Shown: positions 46,402-56,387 of the stretch, in pieces
Layout: every line of letters starts with the position of its first letter
How positions within the stretch are numbered: position 1 is the stretch's first letter
Assembly: GCA_026826555.1 (NCBI GenBank)
Contig: JAKSZT010054568.1
Location: 8,399,318 to 8,463,317 of the forward strand
Direction: 5' to 3'
DNA length: 64,000 bases
Origin: Tolypeutes matacus
Lineage: Eukaryota > Chordata > Mammalia > Cingulata > Chlamyphoridae
The notes under the pieces: model-generated
The model's database searches: none
The model's input: the letters and a program-made list of their open reading frames with translations, nothing else
What the model was told of the DNA's origin: nothing
Made by a program: the position numbers and the translations under genes

Positions 46402-46870
46402 TGTTTTAGTTTATTGGCTGCTAAAGCAAATATCAGGCAATAGGTTGGCTTAAACAATGGAAATTTATTGGCTTACAGTTTTGAGGCTAGGAGAAGTTCA
46501 AAATCGAGGTATCAGCAAAGTGATCCTTTTTTCCCTAAGAGTATGTAATTTTAGGGCTGGCTGCTGGCAATCCTTGGTCCTTGGCTTTTCTGTCACATGG
46601 CAATGCACATGGCATTATCATCTCCTTTCTTTTCTGGGTTCTGTTAACTTTCAGCTCTTGGCTTCCCCTATGGCTTCTCTCTCCTGTCCAACTTCCTTTT
46701 CTTCTAAGGACTTCAGCCATATTGGGACAAGGGCCATCCTCTTTCAGTTTGGTCACACCTTAACTAATAATATCTTCAGGGATTCTGTTTACAAATGGAT
46801 TCACAGCTCCAGGTCTAGGGGTTGGGACTTGAACATGCCTTCTGTGGGGAACAAGATTCAGTCCTCAACA
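46402..46870 (-). repeat. Right LTR (5' LTR of the MaLR)
   Basis: Starts TGTTTTAGTTTATTGG and ends AACA at 46,870. It shares with the left LTR 'gacttcagccatattgg', a fragment around 'caatttggccac/cagtttggtcac' and the terminal 'gattcagtcc'. It is the same family as the solo LTRs at 47,021 and 52,293. Confidence 0.8.
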
Positions 46871-47020
46871 ATATCTAGCATGATGAACTCTGAATCCATG
46901 GGAGAACATGTCCTACCTTTAAATTTTTTAGATTTGGTCAGTCATGGAGAGGACAGTGATAATTTCAAATCCAATATCCTTTTCAATGAACTATGTAATG
47001 TTGACAAAATTTTTAATCCA

Positions 47021-47460
47021 TGTGGTGGTTTGGAATTGTGTGTACCCCAGAAAATCATGTTCTTATAGCTAACCCATTCCTATAGGCATAAACCTATTAT
47101 AAAGAGGTTTCCATGAGGTTACTTTAGTTAAAGCATGGCCCAGGGAGGGTCTTAATCTTATTATTGGAATTCTTTATAAACAGGATGAATACAAGAAGAG
47201 AAAGCCACCAAAGCAAGAAGCTGAAAACAATGAAACCTGGAAGAGAAGGGAGAGACCAGCAGATACTGCCATGTGCCTTGCCATGTGGCAAAGGCCCAAG
47301 GATCATTGGTAGCCAGTCTTTGGGAAGAAAGCATTGAGGATGCTTTGATTTGGACAATCTCACAGCCTCAAAACTGTAAGCATGGAAGCTAATAAATTCC
47401 CATTATTAAAGCCAGCGCATTTAATGGTATCTGCTTTCAGCAGCCTAGCAAACTTAAACA
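47021..47460 (+). mobile_element. Solo MaLR-type LTR with 5-bp target duplication
   Basis: Begins TGTGGTGGTTTGGAATTGTG and ends AGCAAACTTAAACA, giving TG...CA termini. The flanks are ATCCA at 47,016-47,020 and ATCCA at 47,461-47,465, a perfect 5-bp duplication. An AATAAA is present near the 3' end ('gctaataaattcccat'). The family is that of the LTRs at 44,530 and 46,402, here in the opposite orientation. It probably formed by LTR-LTR recombination. Confidence 0.9.
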
Positions 47461-47465
47461 ATCCA

Positions 47466-50264
47466 CAAGCCAAAGAAGGACAAATTAACTCAGGATAGAA
47501 AAGATGGCTCTTAACTGTCCTCTATCACCATTTAGCTAAGTGGACAATTATATTTCAATTTAGCACAAGGGATTAGTTTCCAACACAGAATATCCTGACA
47601 GTGCAATAATAGAAAGAATGGGATATTTCTTTTCTACAAATAGATAGCATTTCCGCCCCCCCCCCCCCCCCCGTGAATATCACTGGAATTTGAATTAAGA
47701 CCTAGATTCAAGAATCTACTCTGCTAACTTATTAGATGGGCAGATCACTTAAGGTTCCTTCATGCCTCAGTTCCCTCATTTAAAAATTGAGAAAATTTCA
47801 AAACTACCAAAAATTAGAGCTCTGTGTTTGAAAAATTAAAAATATTGGACATCTACAAAATTCTGGATAGCAAGTTAATAAGTGCTAATTTGCATCTAAG
47901 ATGATGTTCAGCCAGTTTCTTCCAAGTGAAAACGGAACTAAATTCATGGTTTTGGTTTTGAGCTCATTTTAAATAATTTCCTTAGAGACCTTTCCTATTG
48001 TTGCTCATGAAAATCTGATTAGGTACATTGATTACAGTACCACTGGGAAAAGTGAAATGAATTCTATTTAAGATTTCCAAGGCTAGTTTATGGGTGTTCT
48101 AATAAACTTGAGTATTTCTACCACCATAATGTTAAACAATATTTTGAAATTAGACTTACCTAACACTTTGCCAATGATCCATAAGATGATTTTGGAAACA
48201 TTGATTGACTATAGACCTTACAGTGTTCCTGTTGTGCAGATTGTAGGATAGTATGTGAAGTTCAAGCATGTTGGTTGTGGATTGGATAAAAATAAAACTA
48301 GCAGATTAAATGTATTATTTCTTTAACATATTGTAGACCCTTGACATTTATGAGGAATATGTCCTAAAATCTTCCTGACTCCTCAAATTCTGAATAACAC
48401 TCTAAAAAAAAATTGCTTTGTTGATAAAATGGCCATAAAATTGCCTCCTTCTAAGGTATTAAATGAGACAATAAATTACATAAGAACAACAGAGCTACGT
48501 TGAGATGCAGATGCTGGGTGGTCAGCTGACTAACCTGACTAATTTAGCTGCTCAATTGCAAGCTCCAGTTTCATGGACAATCACATTCATGCTTTAGCAA
48601 AATGGCATATCACTACCTGTCACCAGATCCTCTGGGGTCATTCACAAATATATTCAGCACAAATATTAAATCTACAGGGTTCAACTTTTATTAAAATCCT
48701 GCTACCTGGAAGCGTTATTAAAATTTTCTTACATTACTGTTCCACTTGAAAGATAAGTAATTGAAACTTGAGATCACAGTCATTCTGAAAGCACTTTGAA
48801 ACCAATGAATTAAGGCAAGTTTTGAAAAAGCTAAAATTCTCTCTTTTGGTCTTTATGGATTCAACACACATTTTAAAAATAAGTTTTTCTAAAAGACTTC
48901 TAAATAGATGGAAGCTCTTTCTCCTTAGAGAGCTAATAGATGTATTAATCTAAGAGAATTGACATTCATGATATTTATGAGTGAATTCTTCTTTTCCTAA
49001 AAGATGAGTGACTAGTTTGCCTCTTTGGTCTATAGGAAAAAATACAGTAATCCTACTCTATTTATGGTGCCAGGGACAGCAGTCTTCAACTGAGGTCACT
49101 TTAAAACTAAGGAACATTGAAGGAATTAAGGTACAATGTCCTTTATGTTGGCAGGTGTGTGTGTTTTTCATTTCCTTTATGGCCCTTCACTTCTTTATGG
49201 CCCTTCTTATTATAAGCCTCATGCTGTTAGTTGATGGCATATTTTATTCAAATAGTAAAAATTAATGGAAAGATGCCAAAAATGAATCTCCTCAGACTTA
49301 TGACAAAACCGTTTTTCCTTCAGAGAGAGAATTGCATTCTTCAGTGGTATGGATCCCCACACAAGTCAGGGGTGGCGAGAATTCCAACCCAATCCAGTGC
49401 TGAATTAAAGAAGAATAGAGCCCTCCAAATGAATCCGAGCTGAGCAAGATTCTCTCAAAGGTCTTCTGACTCCCTGGACTGTGCCCAGACCAACCTCTAA
49501 TGTGTTGTATCCTCAGAGCCCCAGCCAAATGTGTACCCCAGAATGAGGAATTTTAAATTGAGATTACCAGAGCTCCACAGGAAGAATGAGGTTACACTAC
49601 ATTGCTTAATTTGGCTGCTGTAAAGTTTCCTATTTATCTTTCAAGGTCTTGTTCAAATCCATGAAGACTTTCTTTATTATCTACCCCAGAGTGACATTTC
49701 CATCTTTTCAATTCCCAGTAGACTTAAAATGAATGGAATAATCAAAGGAATATTGCCACACCACATAGTTCTCCTTTTAGATTTTATTATCCAACTGTAT
49801 TATAAATATACTTAGTGTCGAGGCTGTCTCATACTTCTACTTGTACAATTCAAAATGCCAAGTCTTGATTCATAATAGAGCTCAGTAATTATTTGGTTGA
49901 TTCATTTCCTCTTTCTGTCCCTAGTTTTTGTTCTCAGTGGGTTGTTTTTCTGTGATTTTTACTATCCAGAAGAGTTAAAATTCAGCTATGATTTCTGATA
50001 ATTGAGATTATTTTTATAACTTGATAATTATTATACTTCATAATTGATATGGTAGGTGTGGCACATAATTCCCCATTTACAGAACAAACAGCAGTGAAAA
50101 ATAGTTGCTCTTATATTGATTTTTTCTTAATATTATTGATAATTGAATAATCTTTCTGTTATATTCTTTTTTTTTTTTTTTTTGCTTTTTGAATAATTTG
50201 TATTTTAATATTTTAGGATGGTGCCATTGGGCCAGCCTGGCATTCAGAGAATCTTTTTGTTTTT
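47466..50264. other. AT-rich single-copy DNA
   Basis: Nearly 2.8 kb without a confident mobile element. It holds a 17-base C-run at 47,656-47,672 and a T-run at 50,167-50,183. Open frames are at most 85 codons (49,008-49,265). A weak L2-like patch is possible at 49,620-49,900. No exon recognised. Confidence 0.4.
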
Positions 50265-50345
50265 GTTTTTTCTTTATTTTAAAAGAAGCTTTTGATTACA
50301 TAAATGTTACATAGAAAATATAGGGGATTATACTGATTTTAAAGA
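50265..50345 (-). mobile_element. Short L1 3'-end fragment, reverse orientation
   Basis: 'ctttattttaaaagaagctt', 'ttgattacataaatgttaca' and 'agaaaatataggggattata' match the start of the reversed L1 3' UTR as at 54,470. Only some 80 bp are present. Confidence 0.5.
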
Positions 50346-51040
50346 GGAAATTTGACAACTTCCAGTAGTTGACAGTTCTCATTATTCATTACAGGTTTAC
50401 ACAAGATATGGTGGAATATATTTGAAAAGTATTTAAACAAGAAGTGGCTTAGTGTTTGAGTTAATTTCCATGAACACTATGTTATTAGACTGTTGAACAG
50501 AAAAGGAAATTAGACTTGACAGAAGGGAGTTTCTAGGTTTATTTGACTGGGCAACAGTTTTGACAATTGGCACTAGATACTGGAACCATCCTTTGGCACC
50601 CAATGTAATCATTTTGAGGCCAAGAAATATTTTTACATTTTTCCTTATGTAGTTGCTTTTTTCTACTATTGGTAAATGAAGATGGTGCTAGACTTCACTT
50701 TTTTCCTCTAACCGTTCATCTCATAGCTTCCCTGGAACTGAGCTTTCCAGGGCCTTTGTAAAAATATACAGTTTTCCGCTTTTTGCTTTCTAAGAGAAAT
50801 GCTATATGTTTGTTTTGTTTTGAAAGTGATTGCCTATATGCAGATGGCACTGAAATCTATATGCTATTGATTTAAAGATTCGTCGCTGCCCACTCAAACT
50901 GAAGCTAATTGGGGAAATTATTTCCAAATTCAGAGTTAAAACTTACCATATTAAACAATAAAGAAAATATCATCAAGGAGTTACTGCTTAAAAGCATTTT
51001 GATCATGATAACAATTTGGAAACCTTCTTTAAAACGAAGC
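50346..51040. other. AT-rich single-copy DNA
   Basis: No recognised repeat or exon. Confidence 0.35.
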
Positions 51041-51142
51041 CACCCATACAGCGAATGAACACAGAGAGCAGACAGGGGTGGGGGTGGGGGGCGGGGGGAG
51101 GGAGGCAAATAAGTAAATCAAGAAATCTTTATAAAAAACAAC
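51041..51142 (+). mobile_element. 3' tail of a long-form DAS SINE
   Basis: 'gcgaatgaacacagagagca' followed by a G-rich stretch (51,075-51,102) and 'aagtaaatcaagaaatcttt' is the 3' end of the long SINE form. The tRNA-like head is missing, so the copy is 5' truncated. Confidence 0.75.
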
Positions 51143-51404
51143 ACAAAACCACCAAGCCACCATGCTAATAAGAGTAGATATGAGTAGATATGAGGTTTAA
51201 TTTCCATCAAGAGTTAAGAGGCTTCTCTGTCCACAACTGATCCACAGGCATCATGGATAGCCCATGTAAGTAGCACAGAGAATATGAAATAGATCGTTTT
51301 GACCATGATCATGGCCAGATAGGACAGCAATAACAGCATCAAAGAAGAGTCGGCAGAATGCAGTTCTGATATTTCTGCCCTTGACAAACATGCTAATTTA
51401 TTTT
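51143..51404. other. Single-copy spacer
   Basis: Contains a short direct repeat 'gagtagatatga' at 51,172-51,193. Nothing else is recognised. Confidence 0.3.
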
Positions 51405-52292
51405 ATTATTATTTTTACCAGCTTTATTGAAATATAATTCACATACTATACAACTTATCCACTTAAAGCATGCAACCCAATGGTTTATAGTATATCCATA
51501 GATCAATAAAAACCTCCACTGTAGTCAAATTTACAGTATTTTCATCCCTTAAAAAGAAATCTTTTAGCTAATACCCACCCCCATCAACACCATTCTCTGT
51601 CTTTGGCCCCCACCTCTGCCCTAAGCAACCATTGATCTACTTTATATGTCACTGAATTTCCCTATTCTGAACTTTCATACAAATGGAATATGAGGTCTCT
51701 TATGACTAGCTTATTTCATTTAACATATTGTCTATAAGTTTCATTCATGTTGTAGCATATATCAGTAATTTATTCTTCCTTATGGTGGAAAAATATTCCA
51801 TTGTATGGCTATACCACATTTTGTTTATCCATTCATTTGTTGATGGACATGTGAGTTGTTTCCACCATTGGGCTCTTATGAAAAATGTTGCCATATATAT
51901 TTGTGTATAAGTTTCTGTGTGGACATATGTTTTCATTTCTCTTGGGTGTATACCTAGAAATGGAATTGTTGTGTCATAGAAGAATTCTATGTTTAATCAT
52001 TTGAGGAACTGCCAAACTGTTTTTCAAAGTGGCTGCATCATTTTACATTCCCCCCAGTAGTGTATGAGGATTCCAATTTCTTGCCAGCACTTTTCATGTG
52101 CTTATTGTCCATTTGCATATCCTCCTCATAGAAATGTCTATTCATATCCTTTGCTCATTTTTAAAATCAGTTTTTTTGGCTTTTTTATTATTGAGTTTTA
52201 TGAATTCTTTATATATTCCTAATACAAATCCCTTATCAGATATATTATTTGCAAATATTTTCTCATAGTCTGTAGTTTGTGTCTTCACTTTT
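51405..52292 (-). mobile_element. Old L1 3' UTR and ORF2 end (left part), reverse orientation
   Basis: Typical reversed L1 3' sequence: 'ccagctttattgaaatataa', 'ttcacatactatacaactta', 'attccattgtatggctatac', 'ttgatggacatgtgagttgt', 'cttgggtgtatacctagaaa' and 'ctcatagtctgtagtttgtg'. It continues at 52,929 after an LTR insertion. The coding frame is degraded. Confidence 0.85.
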
Positions 52293-52923
52293 TGTGCTGC
52301 TTTGAATCTTTTATGGACCCCAGAAAATCATGGTCTTAAAGCGAACCTGTTCCTGTGCCTGTAAACCCATTGTAGATGGGACCTTTTGATTAGATCGCTT
52401 TTGCTGAAGGCCTTTGATTAGATTGTGGGACCTAAGGTGGCTTTTAATCCTCTTACTGGAGTCCTTTATAAATGGAGGACTGAAAAGCTGCAGACATACA
52501 GAAAAAGCAGCAGAGACAGAGAAACCCTGAGAGGCTGAGACAGAGGCCCCAGAGGCCAGAAGCTGGAATCAGTGGAGCATGGATGCATGGAAAAAGGCCC
52601 CAGAGACGCTGAAAGAGATGAGGCCCAGAGGAGAGAGGAGAGAGGAGCCATACACCTGATCACCCACAGCTGAACTTGAGGAAAAAAGTAAGCCTGGAGG
52701 AGAAGACAGAGACCCAGACCAGAGAGTCACTCTTGTGTCTTGCCATATGGCAGGAGTCTAGAATCACCAGCAGCTGACCTTCAGTAAGACAATATCTCTG
52801 ATGATGTCTGATTTGGACATTTTCACAGCCTCAGAACTGTAAGCTTTTAACCTAATAATTCACATGGTAATGCCAACCCATTTCTGGTATATTGTTCCCG
52901 GGAGCTTTTAGCAAACTAAAACA
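52293..52923 (+). mobile_element. MaLR-type solo LTR inserted into an L1
   Basis: Begins TGTGCTGCTTTGAATC and ends AGCAAACTAAAACA. It shares 'ccccagaaaatcatg', 'ctggagtcctttataaatgg'-like and 'gccatatggcaggagt' text with the LTR at 47,021. The middle is longer (631 bp in total) owing to purine-rich repeats built on 'gagacagag' and 'agaggagagagg'. Flanks CTTTT (52,288-52,292) and CTTTA (52,924-52,928) look like a 5-bp target duplication with one change. It splits the L1, so it is younger than that L1. Confidence 0.85.
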
Positions 52924-52928
52924 CTTTA

Positions 52929-54283
52929 TGGCATCCGCTGAAGCACAAAAGTTTTAAATTTTAAAAAATTTATCTAATTTATCTTTTGTTACTTGTGCTT
53001 TTGGAATCATATCTAAGAATCCTTTGCCAAATCTGAGGTCATGAAGTTTTACCTCTATGTTTTTTTAGAAGATTTTTATAGTTTTTGTTCTTATGCTTAG
53101 GTCTTTATTCCATTTTGAGTTAATTTTTCTCACATGGTGTGAGTTACAGTTCCAATTTCCTTCTTTTGCATGTGGCTATCCAGTTGTCCCGGTAACATCT
53201 GTTGGAAATACTATGCTTTTCCCATTGAATGCTCATAGCCCACTTGTTGAAAATCAGTTGATCATAGGCTTGGGTTTATTTATCTGGACTATCAATTCTA
53301 TTCCCTTTGACCTGTATGTTTCTAGTAACTTTTGAAATTGAAAAGTGAGAGTTCTCTTACTTTAGTCTTCATTTTCAGGATTGTTTTGGGGTCCCTTGCA
53401 ACACCACAAGAATTTAAAAATAAGCCTGTCAATTTATTGGACAAAATTAGCTGGGATTCTGGTAGAGATTTCATTAAATCTGTAGTCAGCTTGGGACATA
53501 TTGCAATATTAACAATGCTAAATCTTTTGACCCTGGAATATAAGATGTTTTTCTGTTTATTTAGATCTTTAATTTCACATCAACAATGTTTTGTTGTTTT
53601 CAGAGTATAAGTTTTCCACTTCTTTTGTTAAATTGATCCCTAAGTGATTTATTCTTTTGATGCTACTGTGAATGAAATTGTTTTCTTAATTTCATTTTCA
53701 TGTTCATTGCAAGTGTACAGAAATGCAGTTGATTTCTGTATATTGATCTTGTTTCTTGCAACCTTGGTGAACTCATTTTTTCCAATAGTTTTTCAGTGGA
53801 TTTCTTAGGATTTTTCTATATTCCTGATCATGCCATTTGAGAACAGAGATTATTTTTTATGTCTTCTTTCCCATTATGGGCAACTTTTGTTTCTTTTTCT
53901 TGCCTAATTGCCCTGACTAGAACTTCCAGTACAATATTAAATAGAAGTGCTGGAAACGGACATCTTTGTCTTGTCCCTGATCTTATGAGGGAAACATACT
54001 TACTCTTTTACCAGTAAGTATGATACTAACTTGGATTTTTCATATATACCCTTTATCTATTCCTAGTTTGATGAGTGTTTTTATCATGAAATGGTATTGG
54101 ATTTGGTTAAATGCTTTTTCTGTGTCAATCAAGATGATCAAGTAATTTTTGTTTTTTAGTTCCACTGATATGATGTATACATTAATCGAGTTTTGGATCA
54201 ACCTTGCATATCTTGGATAAATCCCATTTAGTCATGGTGTGCAATTCTTTTTATATTTTGCTGGATTTGGTGTGCTAGTACTT
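52929..54283 (-). mobile_element. Old L1 ORF2 (right part), reverse orientation
   Basis: Continues the L1 of 51,405-52,292: 'gctgaagcacaaaagtttta', 'tccattttgagttaattttt', 'ccaatttccttcttttgcat', 'aacaatgttttgttgttttc' and 'tgaaatggtattggatttgg'. Encodes, reversed, the RT and C-terminal part of ORF2, but with frequent stops. It stops abruptly near 54,283. Confidence 0.8.
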
Positions 54284-54459
54284 TGTTGCTCCTGCCTACC
54301 AACTTTATGCTGTTGTTGGCAATATATTACATACATTGTGTTTTTATGTGTTATAGATCCAACAATACAAAGTATACATACTGTTTTATAAAATTGTTTT
54401 TTTTGGAATGGCTTTTCATTTATTTAGATCTTATAAATACATTAATCAAAGCTTTTTTT
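54284..54459 (-). mobile_element. L1/HAL1-like fragment, reverse orientation
   Basis: 'atgtgttatagatccaacaa', 'tacaaagtatacatactgtt' and 'cttttcatttatttagatct' resemble a region upstream in L1/HAL1 read in reverse. It joins the ORF2 block directly, so an internal deletion of the L1 is a possible explanation. Confidence 0.4.
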
Positions 54460-55945
54460 AAAATATATTTTTTATTTGTTTTTAAAAGATACTTAGATTA
54501 CAATGTTACATAAAAAAAACATAAGGAGTTCCCATATGCCCCACTCCCCACACCTCCCACTTTTCCCCACATTAACAACTTCTTTCTTTCATGTGGTACA
54601 TTCATTGCAATTGATGAACGCATTTTGGAGCATTGCCACTAAGCATGGATTATAGTTTACATTGTAGTTTACACTCTCTCTCACTCAATTCTGTAGGTTA
54701 TGGCAAGATACATAATGGCTTGTATCTGTCATTGCAATGTCACTCAGGTCAACCCCAAGTCCTGAAAATGTCCCCCTATTGCACCTCTTTTTCCCTCTCC
54801 TTGACTACAGCATCTGCAGTAGCCACTGTTACCACATTGACATAAGTTCTTCCATTGCTAGACTCACAATAAGTCTATAGTAGAATACCAGTAAGTCTAC
54901 TCCAGGCCATATTTTATTCCCCAATCCTGAGGAGTCTGGGATGGTGATGCCCACTCTGCCTCTAACTGAGAGGGGCTTCGATCCCATATGGCTGATGGAT
55001 GGGACTCTCTTGCTTGCAGTTGTAGACTCTCTCAGTTCCTTGGTGTGGTGATTGTCCATCCTAACCTACTTGTTAGTTTTCCTGGGTGAGTCCAGTGAAC
55101 TGGGGAATAGGCATTGCAACTCCACTGAGGCTCAGGGCCCAGCTGGCACATGGACAGCACAGAGATTCAAGTCTCTTGGATGTACACCTACCAACTCCAG
55201 CACTAACTATAGGTTCAAATAAAAGGGACAGAAGAGGCATATGTAGAGAAGTCACATCTGAGTCCAACTCTGTCACGCTTGGGAGCACAAAGTCCAAAGT
55301 AGGGCCCACTGGCAAGGCACCAAACTCCAGAGCTATCTGCCATGACTGTAGGACCTTGGTGTCTCCAGAGCCCTCAGGAGCCCCACTACTTGGGGTAGTA
55401 GCTACCTTGGCTGTCTATGAGATCCTGCTGAGACATGCATAAGCATCACCTCTCTGAAGACCTCCCGACTCACTTTGAAGTCTCTTAGCCATATACAGTC
55501 ATTTGTCTTTACCTTTTCACCCTTTTATTCAAGGTCTTTTTCCAGCTGTATCACCAGCCAGTGCTTGGTAGTAATCCCTCGGTGCCAGAGAGGCTCATCC
55601 CCGGGAGTCATGTCCCTTCCTGGGAGGAAGGTAATGCATTTATATGCTGAGTTCGGCTTAGAGAAAGGCCACATTTTAGCAACAAGGAGGCTCTCAGGAG
55701 GTAACTCTTAGGCGCTCTACATCACTAGGCTAAGTTGCAAATTCAAGAGCAAAAGGCTCATAAGCGTAGTCATCAATATCAAGGGCCCATCAATTGACCA
55801 TCTTTCTTCACTAGTCATTGCCTCTGTACATGGGCGATTGTTGCTATTCCATTAGAGAATGTGGCAGAGCTCCCCAGGATGAGAATTCAATAATCTTTCG
55901 GTTGTTGTGTGATTCCCTATCCACTGAGGCAATGCCCCATGAACT
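54460..55945 (-). mobile_element. Armadillo-lineage L1-type 3' region (long), reverse orientation
   Basis: Starts with 'aaaagatacttagattacaa' and 'gttcccatatgccccactcc', the reversed L1 terminus. It then follows, in reverse, the whole of 21,600-23,225 (shared landmarks 'gctcatccccgggagtcatg', 'gtaatccctcggtgcc' and 'aggccacattttagcaacaa'). A SINE sits at its right edge and a different L1 begins after that SINE. I infer a 5'-truncated L1 with a long 3' UTR. Confidence 0.6.
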
Positions 55946-55949
55946 ACAA

Positions 55950-56380
55950 TAACATTTATTTATTTATTTATTTTACCCATTTTAACTCCCCACCCCCCAT
56001 TTGCTGTTTTGTGTCCATTTGCTGGGAATTCTCTGTATCTGTTTCCTGCCCTCTCTTCACCTCCTTCTTCTCCTGTCTTCACCAGGATTCGATCCTGGGG
56101 ACATCCGATGTGGGATAGAGGTGTTCTGCCACCTGCACCTCCTCAGTTCCTGTTTCCTTTGGTGTGTCTTGTCTTGGCTCTCCCCTGTATCTCTCTCTTG
56201 TTATGTCCTCATCTTGCTGCGTGGCTCAGCGGGGCCTGGGGGCACACCCATGCGTAGGGCCTGGCCACACGCACACCTTCTATATTTTTCTTTTATTTTA
56301 CCGGGAGGTTCCGGGGATGAGACCCAGGTCCCTCCATATGGGAGACAGACGCCCAACCATTTGAGCCACATCTGCCCCCC
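55950..56380 (-). mobile_element. DAS-type SINE (long form), reverse orientation
   Basis: On the minus strand the head is 'ggggggcagatgtggctcaa', and both modules are present: B boxes appear reversed near 56,310-56,320 and 56,082-56,095. The tail is an ATTT-rich run at 55,950-55,974. Flanks CTACAATA (left, about 55,943-55,950) and CTACAATT (right, about 56,380-56,387) suggest a target duplication. Full composite length, about 430 bp. Confidence 0.9.
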
Positions 56381-56387
56381 TACAATT

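Larger units (their letters stand above)
44530..46870 (-). mobile_element. LTR-internal-LTR MaLR element, reverse orientation
   Basis: Two related LTRs in the same orientation (44,530-44,967 and 46,402-46,870) enclose 1,434 bp. Both begin TGT(A/T)TTAGTTT and end in ACA on the plus strand. The internal part near the right LTR reads 'gacaagaatcacctttcctc' and 'ccaatttccaataacacatt', matching the reversed MaLR internal region of the THE1/MST group. The total of 2.34 kb and the internal length fit a full-length non-autonomous ERVL-MaLR. Open frames inside are at most about 95 codons, so no viral protein is encoded. Flanking pentamers TCTAC (left) and ATATC (right) do not match, so the 5-bp target duplication is lost or the ends are misplaced by a few bases. 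Confidence 0.85.

Noticed and set aside
46457..47068. Plus-strand open frame of 203 codons
   Set aside because: It reads through the right MaLR LTR in antisense and into flanking DNA; it is not a gene.
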